From: an uncultured Collinsella sp.
GTDB lineage: Bacteria > Actinomycetota > Coriobacteriia > Coriobacteriales > Coriobacteriaceae
Direction of reading: 5' to 3'
DNA length: 64,000 nucleotides
Assembly (NCBI GenBank): GCA_900541235.1
Contig: UQIW01000012.1
Span: 1-64,000 of the forward strand
How positions within the stretch are numbered: the first letter of the stretch is position 1; each line of letters opens with the position of its first letter. Of this stretch, positions 34,589-43,113 are shown in pieces. Both the position numbers and the translations under genes were made by a program. The notes under the pieces were generated by a model. That model saw only the letters and a program-made list of their open reading frames with translations, ran no database searches and was not told the DNA's origin.

Positions 34589-35626
34589 ATGGACCTGCCG
34601 ATCGTCCTGTCCCATAAGACTGCCTGGCTGTACCACAACGTGGCGCGCCCGTCCGAGCCGCTCTCGCGAGCAAGCAGCCTATACGATGAGGACTCGCTTG
34701 CTAACGAGGCGGAGCCGACCGCGAGCCTGCTCAAATTGGGACTCGATGCCAAGGGGCTGAGGGCTTCAACGGCTGTCGGGATTGTTACCGACTATCTGGT
34801 TTCGCTCGGTATTCCACGAGAAGAGCTTGATCATATCGACACGCTCGTCAACTTCGATTTTGAGCGCTCGACGCCGGCTGGATTTAGGTGCCACGTGTTT
34901 GGGGCGCCGATACCTCCAGGCCATCTTATCGAGGTGGCGGAGGGCCTTCTGGTGGTTGATGAGGTCATGTGCTTTGTCCAAGCGGGTTCGTGGATGAGTG
35001 AGCCCGAGCAGCTGGAATATGGCTACGAAATCTGTGCCCGATACCATTTGAATCATCTGTCGACAGGCGATTATATCGAGATGGGGCAGAGGTATACCGT
35101 TGCCGACTTGATTGCCTATTGCAATGAGAACCGATCTCGTCAGGGGGCTATACGCGCGGCCGCCGTGCTCAAGCGCGTGCACGATGGCGCGCGGTCGCCC
35201 ATGGAGACGGCCACCGCAATCATGGTCGTAGCAAAACGTTCCCAGGGCGGGCTGGGATACGCCAAGATCGAGCTCAACCATCGGGTCGATGTTTCCAGCG
35301 AGTTCAAATATCTCGCTAAGGCCGGGTATTTCGAGATCGATGTATATGCACCTGCGAGCGGTACGGGCATCGAGTACAACGGCTCGGACCATCTTGATAA
35401 ACAACGCAGTGCGTCGGACGCGGAGCGTATGACCGTGCTGAGTGCACTGGGCTTTAGGATAATCGTCCTCACCGGGACTCAGTTTGCCCACCAGCTGCAA
35501 TTGCACCGGGCTATGAATGCCATCGCGCTCGCTATGGGCCTTAAGTGCGACCGAAGCGAGGTGTTCCAGAAGCGGCAGAACGACCTGCGAGAATTCGTGA
35601 TTCGGCACTGGGACGGCGTCCTTTAG
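34589..35626 (+). CDS. Putative PDDEXK-type endonuclease-domain protein (DUF559/Vsr-like)
   Basis: A 345-residue protein. The C-terminal third (about residues 245-325) has the Vsr/DUF559-like arrangement: an Asp in YFEIDVYAP, then GIEYNGSDH, then SDAERMTVLSALGFRIIVLT. That resembles a single-domain restriction-type nuclease core. The N-terminal two thirds (IVTDYLVSLGIPREELDHID and following) is not recognised and may be a DNA-recognition or AbiEi-like region. A GGAGGG ribosome site precedes the ATG. The gene stands alone between two nearly identical 59-nt hairpin repeats, suggesting transfer as a cassette. A defence or repair role is inference. Confidence 0.6.
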   Translation: MDLPIVLSHKTAWLYHNVARPSEPLSRASSLYDEDSLANEAEPTASLLKLGLDAKGLRASTAVGIVTDYLVSLGIPREELDHIDTLVNFDFERSTPAGFRCHVFGAPIPPGHLIEVAEGLLVVDEVMCFVQAGSWMSEPEQLEYGYEICARYHLNHLSTGDYIEMGQRYTVADLIAYCNENRSRQGAIRAAAVLKRVHDGARSPMETATAIMVVAKRSQGGLGYAKIELNHRVDVSSEFKYLAKAGYFEIDVYAPASGTGIEYNGSDHLDKQRSASDAERMTVLSALGFRIIVLTGTQFAHQLQLHRAMNAIALAMGLKCDRSEVFQKRQNDLREFVIRHWDGVL

Positions 35627-35667
35627 GGACGCTTTGGCCCTTCTACGGGGTGCCGTGGGCACGCAGA

Positions 35668-35726
35668 CCATCACAACATTCGACGTTTTTTGCCAAAAAC
35701 GGGAAAAGCATCAAATGTTGTGATGG
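35668..35726. repeat. CATCACAACATTC hairpin repeat, right of the nuclease gene
   Basis: Same 59-nt hairpin as at 34426 in the same orientation, with a few changes (one base, A for G, in the right arm: TCAAATGTTGTGATGG). Confidence 0.8.
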
Positions 35727-35861
35727 TTTGCGTGCTGTGGATGGGCTTGGAAAGCCGGTCTTGCTCGAAGCGACCTGTCCTGTCGTACGGGTGTCGGCAT
35801 GATTCTCTCGTGGGGTATTATGTTTTCCGAAGAATAAAACGCCGTGTGAGGGGAGGGCTGC

Positions 35862-36917
35862 GTGGACGGGCACGTGCAACATGACGGCTTTGGCCGCGAC
35901 ATCAACTACCTGCGCATTGCCGTTACCGACAAGTGCAATTTCCGCTGCATCTATTGCATGCCGGCCGATGGCGTGGCGCCCCGCGCGCATGACGAGCTGC
36001 TCAGTGCCGAGGAAATCGCCCGCTTTGTGCGCCTGGTGGCGGGGGAAGGCATTCGCCGCGTACGCCTGACGGGCGGCGAGCCGCTGGTCAGCCGCCGTAT
36101 CATCCCGCTCATTCGCGACATCCGCGCGATTCCGCAGATCGAGGACATCTCGCTCACCACCAACGGCGCCCTGCTTCCCAAGCTGGCGCCGCAGCTCAAA
36201 GATGCCGGGCTTAACCGCGTCAACATCTCGCTCGATACGCTCGACCCCTCGCTCTTTGGAAAGATTACGCGCCTGGGTCGGCTCGAGCAGACCATGGCTG
36301 GCATCGACGCGGCGCTGGCTTGGGGCTTTGAGCCCGTTAAGGTCAACTGCGTTGTTGTGCGCCGGCTCAACCAGGATGTGGCGGCCCTCGCGCGGCTCAC
36401 GCTCGACCGCCCCATCCACCTGCGCTTTATCGAATATATGCCCATCGGCGACGAGCGCACGAGCTCGCATTGCGCTGTGGACCCTCATGCGCCCGCGTTC
36501 AATCCCGAGCTGTGGGACGCGAGCGATACCGTGCCGAGCGACGAGCTGAGGGCGCGCATCAATGCCGGGGCCACCGCGGCGGGACTGGGCGAGCTTGAAC
36601 CGCTCGACATCAACGACGCTCCTGCCGGTGCGGGCCCTGCGCGCTATTGGCGCTTTCCGGGCGCGGCGGGAACGGTTGGCTTTATCAGCGCCATGTCCAA
36701 CTATTTTTGTGCGAATTGCAACCGTCTGCGCCTGACGGCAGACGGCAACGTGCGTCCGTGCCTGTTCAGCGATGCCGAGTATTCGGTGCGTGAGGCGCTG
36801 CGCCGTGGTGATGATATGCAGGTGCTTTCGATTTGGCGCGATGCCGTGGCCCACAAACCGCAGGAACACGCGATAATTGAGGGCACGCAACGATTTATGT
36901 CCCAAATCGGAGGATGA
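35862..36917 (+). CDS. moaA: GTP 3',8-cyclase MoaA
   Basis: A radical-SAM enzyme of 351 residues that starts molybdenum cofactor synthesis from GTP. The N-terminal cluster motif is CNFRCIYCMP, with LTGGEP following. The C-terminal 4Fe-4S cysteines are in FCANCNRLRLTADGNVRPCL. The usual C-terminal GG is present (SQIGG). The start is GTG at 35862 behind GGGGAGGG. Four bases separate it from the moaC-mobB fusion, so the two are co-translated. Confidence 0.94.
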   Translation: MDGHVQHDGFGRDINYLRIAVTDKCNFRCIYCMPADGVAPRAHDELLSAEEIARFVRLVAGEGIRRVRLTGGEPLVSRRIIPLIRDIRAIPQIEDISLTTNGALLPKLAPQLKDAGLNRVNISLDTLDPSLFGKITRLGRLEQTMAGIDAALAWGFEPVKVNCVVVRRLNQDVAALARLTLDRPIHLRFIEYMPIGDERTSSHCAVDPHAPAFNPELWDASDTVPSDELRARINAGATAAGLGELEPLDINDAPAGAGPARYWRFPGAAGTVGFISAMSNYFCANCNRLRLTADGNVRPCLFSDAEYSVREALRRGDDMQVLSIWRDAVAHKPQEHAIIEGTQRFMSQIGG

Positions 36918-36921
36918 TCAT

Positions 36922-38226
36922 ATGGCCAAGAGCAGGTACGCCGATGCCACCAAGGCCGCTCGCAGGGCCGCGATGTCTGCCCACAAAGCCACGGTCGCGG
37001 CGAATGCTGGCAACGTCGACGCGTCCGCGCAGCCGACTACCAGTGCTGCCACCGAGCCCGCCCGCGACGCCCGTCGCGACGAACTGACGCACGTGGACGC
37101 CAAGGGCGAGGTTCGCATGGTCGACGTGTCCGACAAGGCCGAGACCCATCGCATCGCTATCGCCGAGGGCACCATCCTCATGCACCCCGAGACGCAGGCC
37201 ATGGTGCTGCAGGACCGCGCCAAAAAGGGCGATGTGCTTGCCTGCGCGCGCGTGGCGGGCATCATGGCCATCAAGCGCACGAGCGACATCATCCCCATGT
37301 GCCATCCGCTGCTCATTACCAAGAGCAAGTGCGACATTGCGCCCATCGCTTCGGCGGGGACGCCGGCCGAGGACGTGCCCGAGGGCTGGGCGCCGGCGCG
37401 CGCGGACGGACAGGTTGGCTTTCACGTGCTGGTTACGGCCGGCGTAACGGGAAAGACGGGTATCGAGATGGAGGCCCTGACCGGCGCGAGTGCCGCGTGC
37501 CTAACGATCTATGACATGTGCAAGGCGGTCGATCGCGGCATGGAGATCGTCGACGTGCGCCTGCTGCACAAGGAGGGCGGCCGCTCGGGTGTGTGGGATC
37601 GCGCAGAGCGTCGGGCCGCTGCCGTTGAGGCCGTGGGAGCCGCGGGCAACGCGCCCGCGAGCGCATCCGTCGCCGTCGCACCCGCAGCTCCCACTCCGGC
37701 CGTCCCCGCGATCGCGTTTATCGGCTACCAAAACTCGGGCAAGACCACGCTCGTCGAGAAGGTTATCGCCGAACTCACCCGCCGCGGCCTGCGCGTGGGT
37801 TCGCTCAAGCATCATGGGCATCACGGCTTTGATATCGATGTACCCGCTAAGGATACGTGGCGCCATCACCAGGCCGGCTCCAAGCACGTGGGCCTTATCT
37901 GCGCCACGCGCTGGGCGGAGTACGCCGACACACGCGAGGAGGACGAGATGCCCGCGCGCGAGCTACTGTCGCGCTACAACGATGTCGACGTGGTGATCAT
38001 CGAGGGCTACAAGACCGAGGGCTTCGACAACATCGTGGTCGCGCGCTCCGGTGTCGACCGTCTGCGCGGCAAGAGCTCGCTCGACCTGGTCGACGGTCAC
38101 ACGCTGGCCCTTGCCTGCAACGAGGCCCTGGCGCGTCAGGCCTTCGACGCCGGCTTCGCGACCCGAGCCATCAACATCAACGACGCCCGAGCTATCTGCG
38201 ACCTTATCCAAGATCATCTGGCCTAA
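36922..38226 (+). CDS. moaC: MoaC-MobB fusion (cPMP synthase plus molybdopterin-guanine dinucleotide adapter)
   Basis: A single 434-residue frame joins two cofactor enzymes. After an Ala-rich leader of about 55 residues, MoaC spans about 56-225. It has HVDAKGEVRMVDVSDKAETH, KKGDVLACARVAGIMA, IPMCHPLLITKS, GIEMEALTGASAACLTIYDM and LLHKEGGRSG. An Ala/Pro linker leads to MobB (about 250-430) with the P-loop IGYQNSGKTTLVEKVI and IIEGYKTEGFDNIVV. MoaC makes cyclic pyranopterin monophosphate from MoaA's product; MobB binds GTP and assists addition of GMP to the finished cofactor. CGGAGGA precedes the ATG. Confidence 0.93.
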   Translation: MAKSRYADATKAARRAAMSAHKATVAANAGNVDASAQPTTSAATEPARDARRDELTHVDAKGEVRMVDVSDKAETHRIAIAEGTILMHPETQAMVLQDRAKKGDVLACARVAGIMAIKRTSDIIPMCHPLLITKSKCDIAPIASAGTPAEDVPEGWAPARADGQVGFHVLVTAGVTGKTGIEMEALTGASAACLTIYDMCKAVDRGMEIVDVRLLHKEGGRSGVWDRAERRAAAVEAVGAAGNAPASASVAVAPAAPTPAVPAIAFIGYQNSGKTTLVEKVIAELTRRGLRVGSLKHHGHHGFDIDVPAKDTWRHHQAGSKHVGLICATRWAEYADTREEDEMPARELLSRYNDVDVVIIEGYKTEGFDNIVVARSGVDRLRGKSSLDLVDGHTLALACNEALARQAFDAGFATRAININDARAICDLIQDHLA

Positions 38227-38265
38227 AACCTGCCAAATAGGGACAGGTTTATTTTGGCAGGTTTT
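38225..38265. repeat. GGGACAGG-core hairpin repeat (terminator-like)
   Basis: AAAACCTGCCAAA and TTTTGGCAGGTTTT flank ATAGGGACAGGTTTA. It begins at the moaC-mobB stop codon and its T-rich arm may terminate that operon. Confidence 0.72.
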
Positions 38266-38285
38266 ATCTGGGCAAACGTCATTTT

Positions 38286-38316
38286 CACCACAGAGGGGCC
38301 AGGCTCCTTTGTGGTG
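38286..38316. repeat. GGG(A/C)CAGG-core hairpin repeat
   Basis: CACCACAGAGG and CCTTTGTGGTG enclose GGCCAGGCT. It is the first of three hairpins in a row (next at 38338 and 38430) in the 320-bp gap before the HAD gene. Confidence 0.65.
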
Positions 38317-38337
38317 GATTTTGCTTTGCAGTAAAAC

Positions 38338-38394
38338 CATCACAACATTCAGCGAAAATCGCGATTTTGCCGAAAAACGTCGAATGTTGTGATG
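38338..38394. repeat. CATCACAACATTC hairpin repeat
   Basis: CATCACAACATTC and GAATGTTGTGATG are perfect 13-bp arms. The interior is the second type of this family (AAAATCGCGATTTT). Confidence 0.75.
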
Positions 38395-38429
38395 CTTTGC
38401 GCTCCGGGCAGGCCGCCCTTCGGGTTCGG

Positions 38430-38461
38430 CCACCACAGAGGGGCCAGACGCCTTTGTGGCG
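38430..38461. repeat. GGG(A/C)CAGG-core hairpin repeat (diverged)
   Basis: GCCACCACAGAGG and CCTTTGTGGCG pair imperfectly around GGCCAGACG. It follows the CATCACAACATTC hairpin by 35 bp. Confidence 0.6.
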
Positions 38462-38549
38462 ATTGGATCCCAACGGCCTGCGCCTTGGTATACCATGTAC
38501 GCCGTTCACGAATACACCCCACATCGCCGCACAACCCAGAAAGGCCCCC

Positions 38550-39371
38550 ATGGACACCACCTTCAGCCACATCAAAGCCGTGTTCTGCGATATCGACGGC
38601 ACGCTGCTCACGAGCCAGCACACGGTGTCCCCGCGCACCGTGGCGGCGATCCGCGCCCTGCGCGAGCGCGGCGTGCTGTTTGGCCTGTGCACCGGGCGCG
38701 ACGCCCACGCGACCGAGGCCATGTACGAGCTCTGGGGCATCGAAGGCCTGGTAGACGTGATGGTGGGCTGCGGTGGCGCCGAGGTCATCGACCGTGCGCA
38801 CGACATCAACGAGCTGAGCTATCCGCTGCCGGGCGAGACCATCGCGCGCATCTGCAAGCACATGGCGGATCTTCCGGCAACGCCCGTCTGCCCCCGAGAC
38901 GGCGTGTTCTACGTGCCCGAGAGCAACGCGTGCGTCGAGCACCTGTCGCGCATCGACGGCGTGCCCTACCAGGTGGTCGATTTTGCCGAGTTTTTGCGCG
39001 AGCCGCAGCCCAAGGTGATGTTTACCATGGCGCCCGAGGTAATGCCGCGGGTGATTGAGCGGGCGTCGACGTTTGCCGATGACACCGTCAAGGCGGCGGC
39101 CCTGCAGACCACGCAGCGGCTCTACGAGTTTATGGATCCGCGCGTGTCCAAGACGCGCGGCCTTGTGCGCGTAGCGGAGCTCAACGACATGGAGCTCCAG
39201 GACATCTGCGTGTTTGGCGATGCGGACAACGACACCTGCATGGTGGCCGACGCCGGCGTGGGTGTGGCCATGGCAAACGGCAGCGATGCCACCCGCGCCG
39301 CCGCCGATTTTGTAACCGCGAGCAACGACGAAGACGGTGTCGCGATCTTTATCCAGGAGCACCTGCTGTAG
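38550..39371 (+). CDS. HAD-superfamily hydrolase, Cof-type
   Basis: A 273-residue phosphatase of the IIB (Cof) class. Motif I is FCDIDGTLLTS, motif II is GLCTGRD, the Lys is in QPKVMFTM, and motif IV is FGDADNDTCMVADAGVGVAM. A cap domain lies at about residues 85-190. These enzymes remove phosphate from sugar phosphates, nucleotides or flavins; the substrate is not predictable. The start ATG 38550 follows AGAAAGG. A frame running further upstream crosses repeat DNA and is not credible. Confidence 0.85.
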   Translation: MDTTFSHIKAVFCDIDGTLLTSQHTVSPRTVAAIRALRERGVLFGLCTGRDAHATEAMYELWGIEGLVDVMVGCGGAEVIDRAHDINELSYPLPGETIARICKHMADLPATPVCPRDGVFYVPESNACVEHLSRIDGVPYQVVDFAEFLREPQPKVMFTMAPEVMPRVIERASTFADDTVKAAALQTTQRLYEFMDPRVSKTRGLVRVAELNDMELQDICVFGDADNDTCMVADAGVGVAMANGSDATRAAADFVTASNDEDGVAIFIQEHLL

Positions 39372-39389
39372 CACCGCGCGTTGGACAAA

Positions 39390-39426
39390 AACCACCACGA
39401 AGGGGACAGGCACCTTTGTGGTGGTT
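39390..39426 (+). repeat. GGGACAGG-core hairpin repeat
   Basis: AACCACCACGAAGG and CCTTTGTGGTGGTT enclose GGACAGGCA. It lies 18 bp after the HAD gene and may terminate it. Confidence 0.75.
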
Positions 39427-39621
39427 CGATCAGGCGTCCCGGCAACCGATTGTCGGGACGCTTTTTTGTCCCGAGGCGAATCGACGCGGGGACAAACCAC
39501 CACTCACAGCCAAATGTCGACCGTTCACAGATTGAGTGGGTTAAAACAAAATGTTGTACAAATAACAACAGAGTGTCATGTACCTCTATTTGCCAACAAA
39601 TCTACCTGTGGTTTTCCAAAG

Positions 39622-39650
39622 TTGAAAAATTGAATAACACTGCATAATAT
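39622..39650 (+). promoter_or_regulatory. Sigma-70-type promoter of the pilus locus
   Basis: TTGAAA (39622-39627), a 17-bp spacer and TAATAT (39645-39650), in the most AT-rich stretch of the window. The 5' leader would be about 165 nt and includes the palindrome TTGTTTAAACAA at 39709-39720. The 390-bp gap holds no gene. Confidence 0.6.
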
Positions 39651-39821
39651 GAATAAATGTCAAGAAAAAAGACTCTGAAAAAGGAAATTGAAAGAATCGG
39701 GCTTTTCGTTGTTTAAACAATGAGTAATAATATGCATATCGTGAGTGAGCAATTATAGGTTGCGCGCTCAAGGTTAATTCGCGAAAGAGCAAGATCGCGG
39801 TCTCTTGGGGAGGAGACATCG

Positions 39822-42800
39822 ATGACAGCAAATTCAGATAAATCCAAGCAGAACAATAAAGCGGCACATCGTGTACTGGCAGGCGTTTTGTGCGGAGCCT
39901 CCGTTTTGAGCCTGGTACTGTCGCTCGTTATGCCCCCGATCTCGCAGGCCATCGCCAACGATGCCCAGACAGTTTCTACCGCGGAAACTGTAATGGGGGG
40001 GCTCCTCAAGTGAGTCTACTGATGTAGACGACACTACCAACGGGGATACCGAAAACCAGAATAGCGACGACGCCGAGGGCGACGAGACTGGCGACGGTGC
40101 TGCCGAGATGGCCCCGTTGTCTGATGACGCGGAAACTGAGGGTGCTGCGCAGCCCGCGGATGATAGTAATAGCGATGAGAATGCGATTGCGCTCGCAAGC
40201 GTGAATGCTAACAAAATAGAAGGCGATGTTACTGATAAGTTCAACAACGGCGGAAACTATTGTCTGACGGGCGACGCTTGGTCGTCCAAACCGATCAATA
40301 TTAGCCAAAACACCACCATCGACCTTGCATGCTACAAGCTTTATTACAGCAGTGGTAACGACAACACCGGCAGGACTGGTTGTACATTTATTACAATTTC
40401 ATCTGGCGCTACGCTAACTGTCGAAGGTGCGGCGAAAGACTCACCGGTTGAAGATCCCAGTAGCGAGCCTGGTCAGGCGGCGAAGGTAAATTGGAACGAT
40501 AGTGCTCCGCAATCACTCACATACTACGTAACTGAAAGTACGAGTACGCCTAACGGTCTTGGTACTAGCGAAAAGACCTACCAGCACACTGTTACCAATT
40601 TCGGCGCTATCGTTGCGTGCAAAGAGGGCTATGTAAATCAAGTCATTTCTGTTGGGGAAGGCTGTACGCTTAACCTCAGCGGAGGCATGATCACAACGCC
40701 TCGTACCCTGGGCAACGACGGTCACGTTATTTTCTCTCAAGGCACTGTCAATATTTCTGGCGGCTATGTCACCAACGGTAACGGCGGCGGCTGGGGTGGT
40801 GGCCTGTGCGTGACGGGCACAAATGCCAAGTTCAACATGACCGGCGGCGTAATCGCGGCAAACAAGGCAGCATCTGGCGGCGGCATCTATGCTGACCAGG
40901 GCGCCACGCTGAATCTATCCGGTGGTGTCATCTCGGGTAACGCTACGTATGAGGATCTCTATAACGACATCGACAATCCCAATAATGGCTATGGCGGCGG
41001 TGTCTTTACCAAAAATGCTGACGTTACAATCAAAGGAACGGCAAACATTACCAACAATCGCGTCGACTCCTATATCACTACGAAATACAACAACGGTCTG
41101 CTCGGCGGGGGCGGTATTGCTTCTGTCAATGGCGGCAAACTGACCATGGCGGGCGGCTCCGTTACTGCCAATTACTCCCATGAGGCCGGCGGCGGTATCT
41201 ACGCTGGTTTTCACAATCAACCGATCACCACGTTCTCCATGACTGGCGGCTTTATAGCGGGCAATATGTCCGACAATGCCGAGGGCGGTGGTCTCCGTAT
41301 TTCTAGCGGTACTACCGGCGTTATTGAGGCAGCAAGTGCGTCCAGCAAGGTTTACATCACCAACAACAAGACCATGACGGGCAAGAGCCGCGGCGGCGAC
41401 TGGGGCGGCGGTGGCATCTTTATCCAGCAGGGCGGTAAGCTCAATATCGTAAAGACGCTGATCACCAACAATGTGGCCGGCGGCTGGGGTGGCGGCGTTG
41501 GTGCTTGCCCTACGGGCGAGACGATTGTCTCTCACTCAAATGGTGCTGCAATCTACAACAATGCGGATCACGGTGAGCACTTCTCTGCCGGTGGTCATGA
41601 TAAGAATTTGGACAAAAATACTAATTACATTACCCCAACCTTCAAAGAAGAGGGTCATAAGGATTTCTTCTTGGTACGCCAGGACGACAGTCAAAATACG
41701 GTTGCGGTCGTTCTTGGCAAGATGCTCGGCGGTGGCTCGGCTGGCTGGAAGGGCACTTGCGATCGTGAGAAGATAACCATCGATGCCAATGGCGGCGCCG
41801 AGGCTAAGTATATGTTCGGTCTTGAGGCTCATCCGACCAATGATGCCAAGACCGCTGCCCAAAACGCTGCGACCACTGTCATCAGTGGCAACTACTCATA
41901 CACCCACGGCGGCGGCATCATGACCAACGGCGATCTTGTCGTTGGCAAGGTCGAGGCTTTGAACGCGTATCCTGCAATCAAAGTCAAGGCAAATAAAGTC
42001 CTTATGAAGGACGGTGCTAAGCGGAGTCTCAAAGAACATCCCTATCAGTTTAAGCTGTTGGGCGCACCTGCCAATTCAAAGAAGGCACCATGCTGGAATG
42101 AGAACGGCACGCTTAACGAAAACGGATGCGAGGCTATGCCCGCGGTTACCGTCGATGAAAACGGAGACATTCTCATTGATACGGGCGCGAACTACCAGTC
42201 GGGCAATTACGACCTCTACCTTGTTGAAGTTCCCCCTGACCCTGATAAAGTTCCTGTCAACGAAAAAGGAACAAAGTTTGATAAGTCTATTTACAAAATA
42301 CATGTAGAGGTTAGCGATCAGCCAGTTGAAACAACGAATTTCTTGGGAATTGAGATTAAACGTTTTTCGGTCAATACAAGCGCTTCCATAGTCACCGTCA
42401 AAAGGAAAAACGAAAAGTCTTTCACTGATCCCGGTGCAGGCTTCTATAGCTGGAGTGAAGATCCGAAAGATAAAACCATCTCGACCGTAAGAATCGGCAA
42501 TGAATCCAACCATGCGTTTAAGAACGAACTTGCGCCCTACCAGGCTTCAGGCACTTGGACACCTCAGGTGACCAAGAAGGTCGATGGCGGCGAGATGAAG
42601 AAGTTCAAGTTCGAGCTGTACACCAAGGATGCCAGTGGCAATGAGAAGGTGCTCAATACCCAATGCACTAGTAAGGGGACGGGCAATGAGGCAACGGTGA
42701 CGTTTGCTGAGCAGACAATTGGCCCACTTGGCGTCAAAGATCTCACTGAAGGCAAAGCAACAGTCACCTACTATATCCGTGAATGTGCCGCCAAAGAGAA

Positions 42801-43113
42801 CGAAGGCACCGAGCACGAAGGCTACAAGAACGACACCAAGAGGTTCAAGGTCGTGGTAACGGCAACGGACAACGGTGGCGGCACGCTGAAATGCACGCCG
42901 GTCTACTACGAGGTCGACGCCAACGATAATGTGAGCGCGAATTCAACCCCTAACCCCACCTTCACCAACACCTACTCCACCACTCTGCCTCTTTCCGGTA
43001 TGTCGGGCGTCACTCTGACGTACCTTGCCGGCGCGGCGGTGCTTTGCGCTGCTGCAGCCTGGATGCACATTCGTCGCAAGGCGAATGCGAAGGGAGGTGA
43101 GCGTCGTGAATAA
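39822..43113 (+). CDS. Large sortase-anchored pilus/adhesin protein, out of frame at a run of seven G
   Basis: The first frame (39822-40013) encodes a signal peptide and stops soon after a G7 run at 39995-40001. With six G the frame would continue through an Asp/Glu-rich linker into the 1001-codon frame that ends at 43113, giving 1096 residues in all. That frame contains a Gly-rich beta-helix-like region of GGG-I/V repeats (about 190-470 of the 1001). Two Spy0128/FctA-type pilin domains follow (one with ASGTWTPQVTKKVDG), then TTLPLSGMSG, a membrane helix and a basic tail. The start ATG follows GGGGAGGAG. Expression may be switched by slippage at the G tract; sequencing error or loss of the gene are alternatives. 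Confidence 0.8.

Noticed and set aside
39586..39867. Minus-strand frame in the AT-rich gap before the pilus genes
   Set aside because: No ribosome site, it overlaps the predicted promoter and signal-peptide region, and the sequence is hydrophobic low-complexity.
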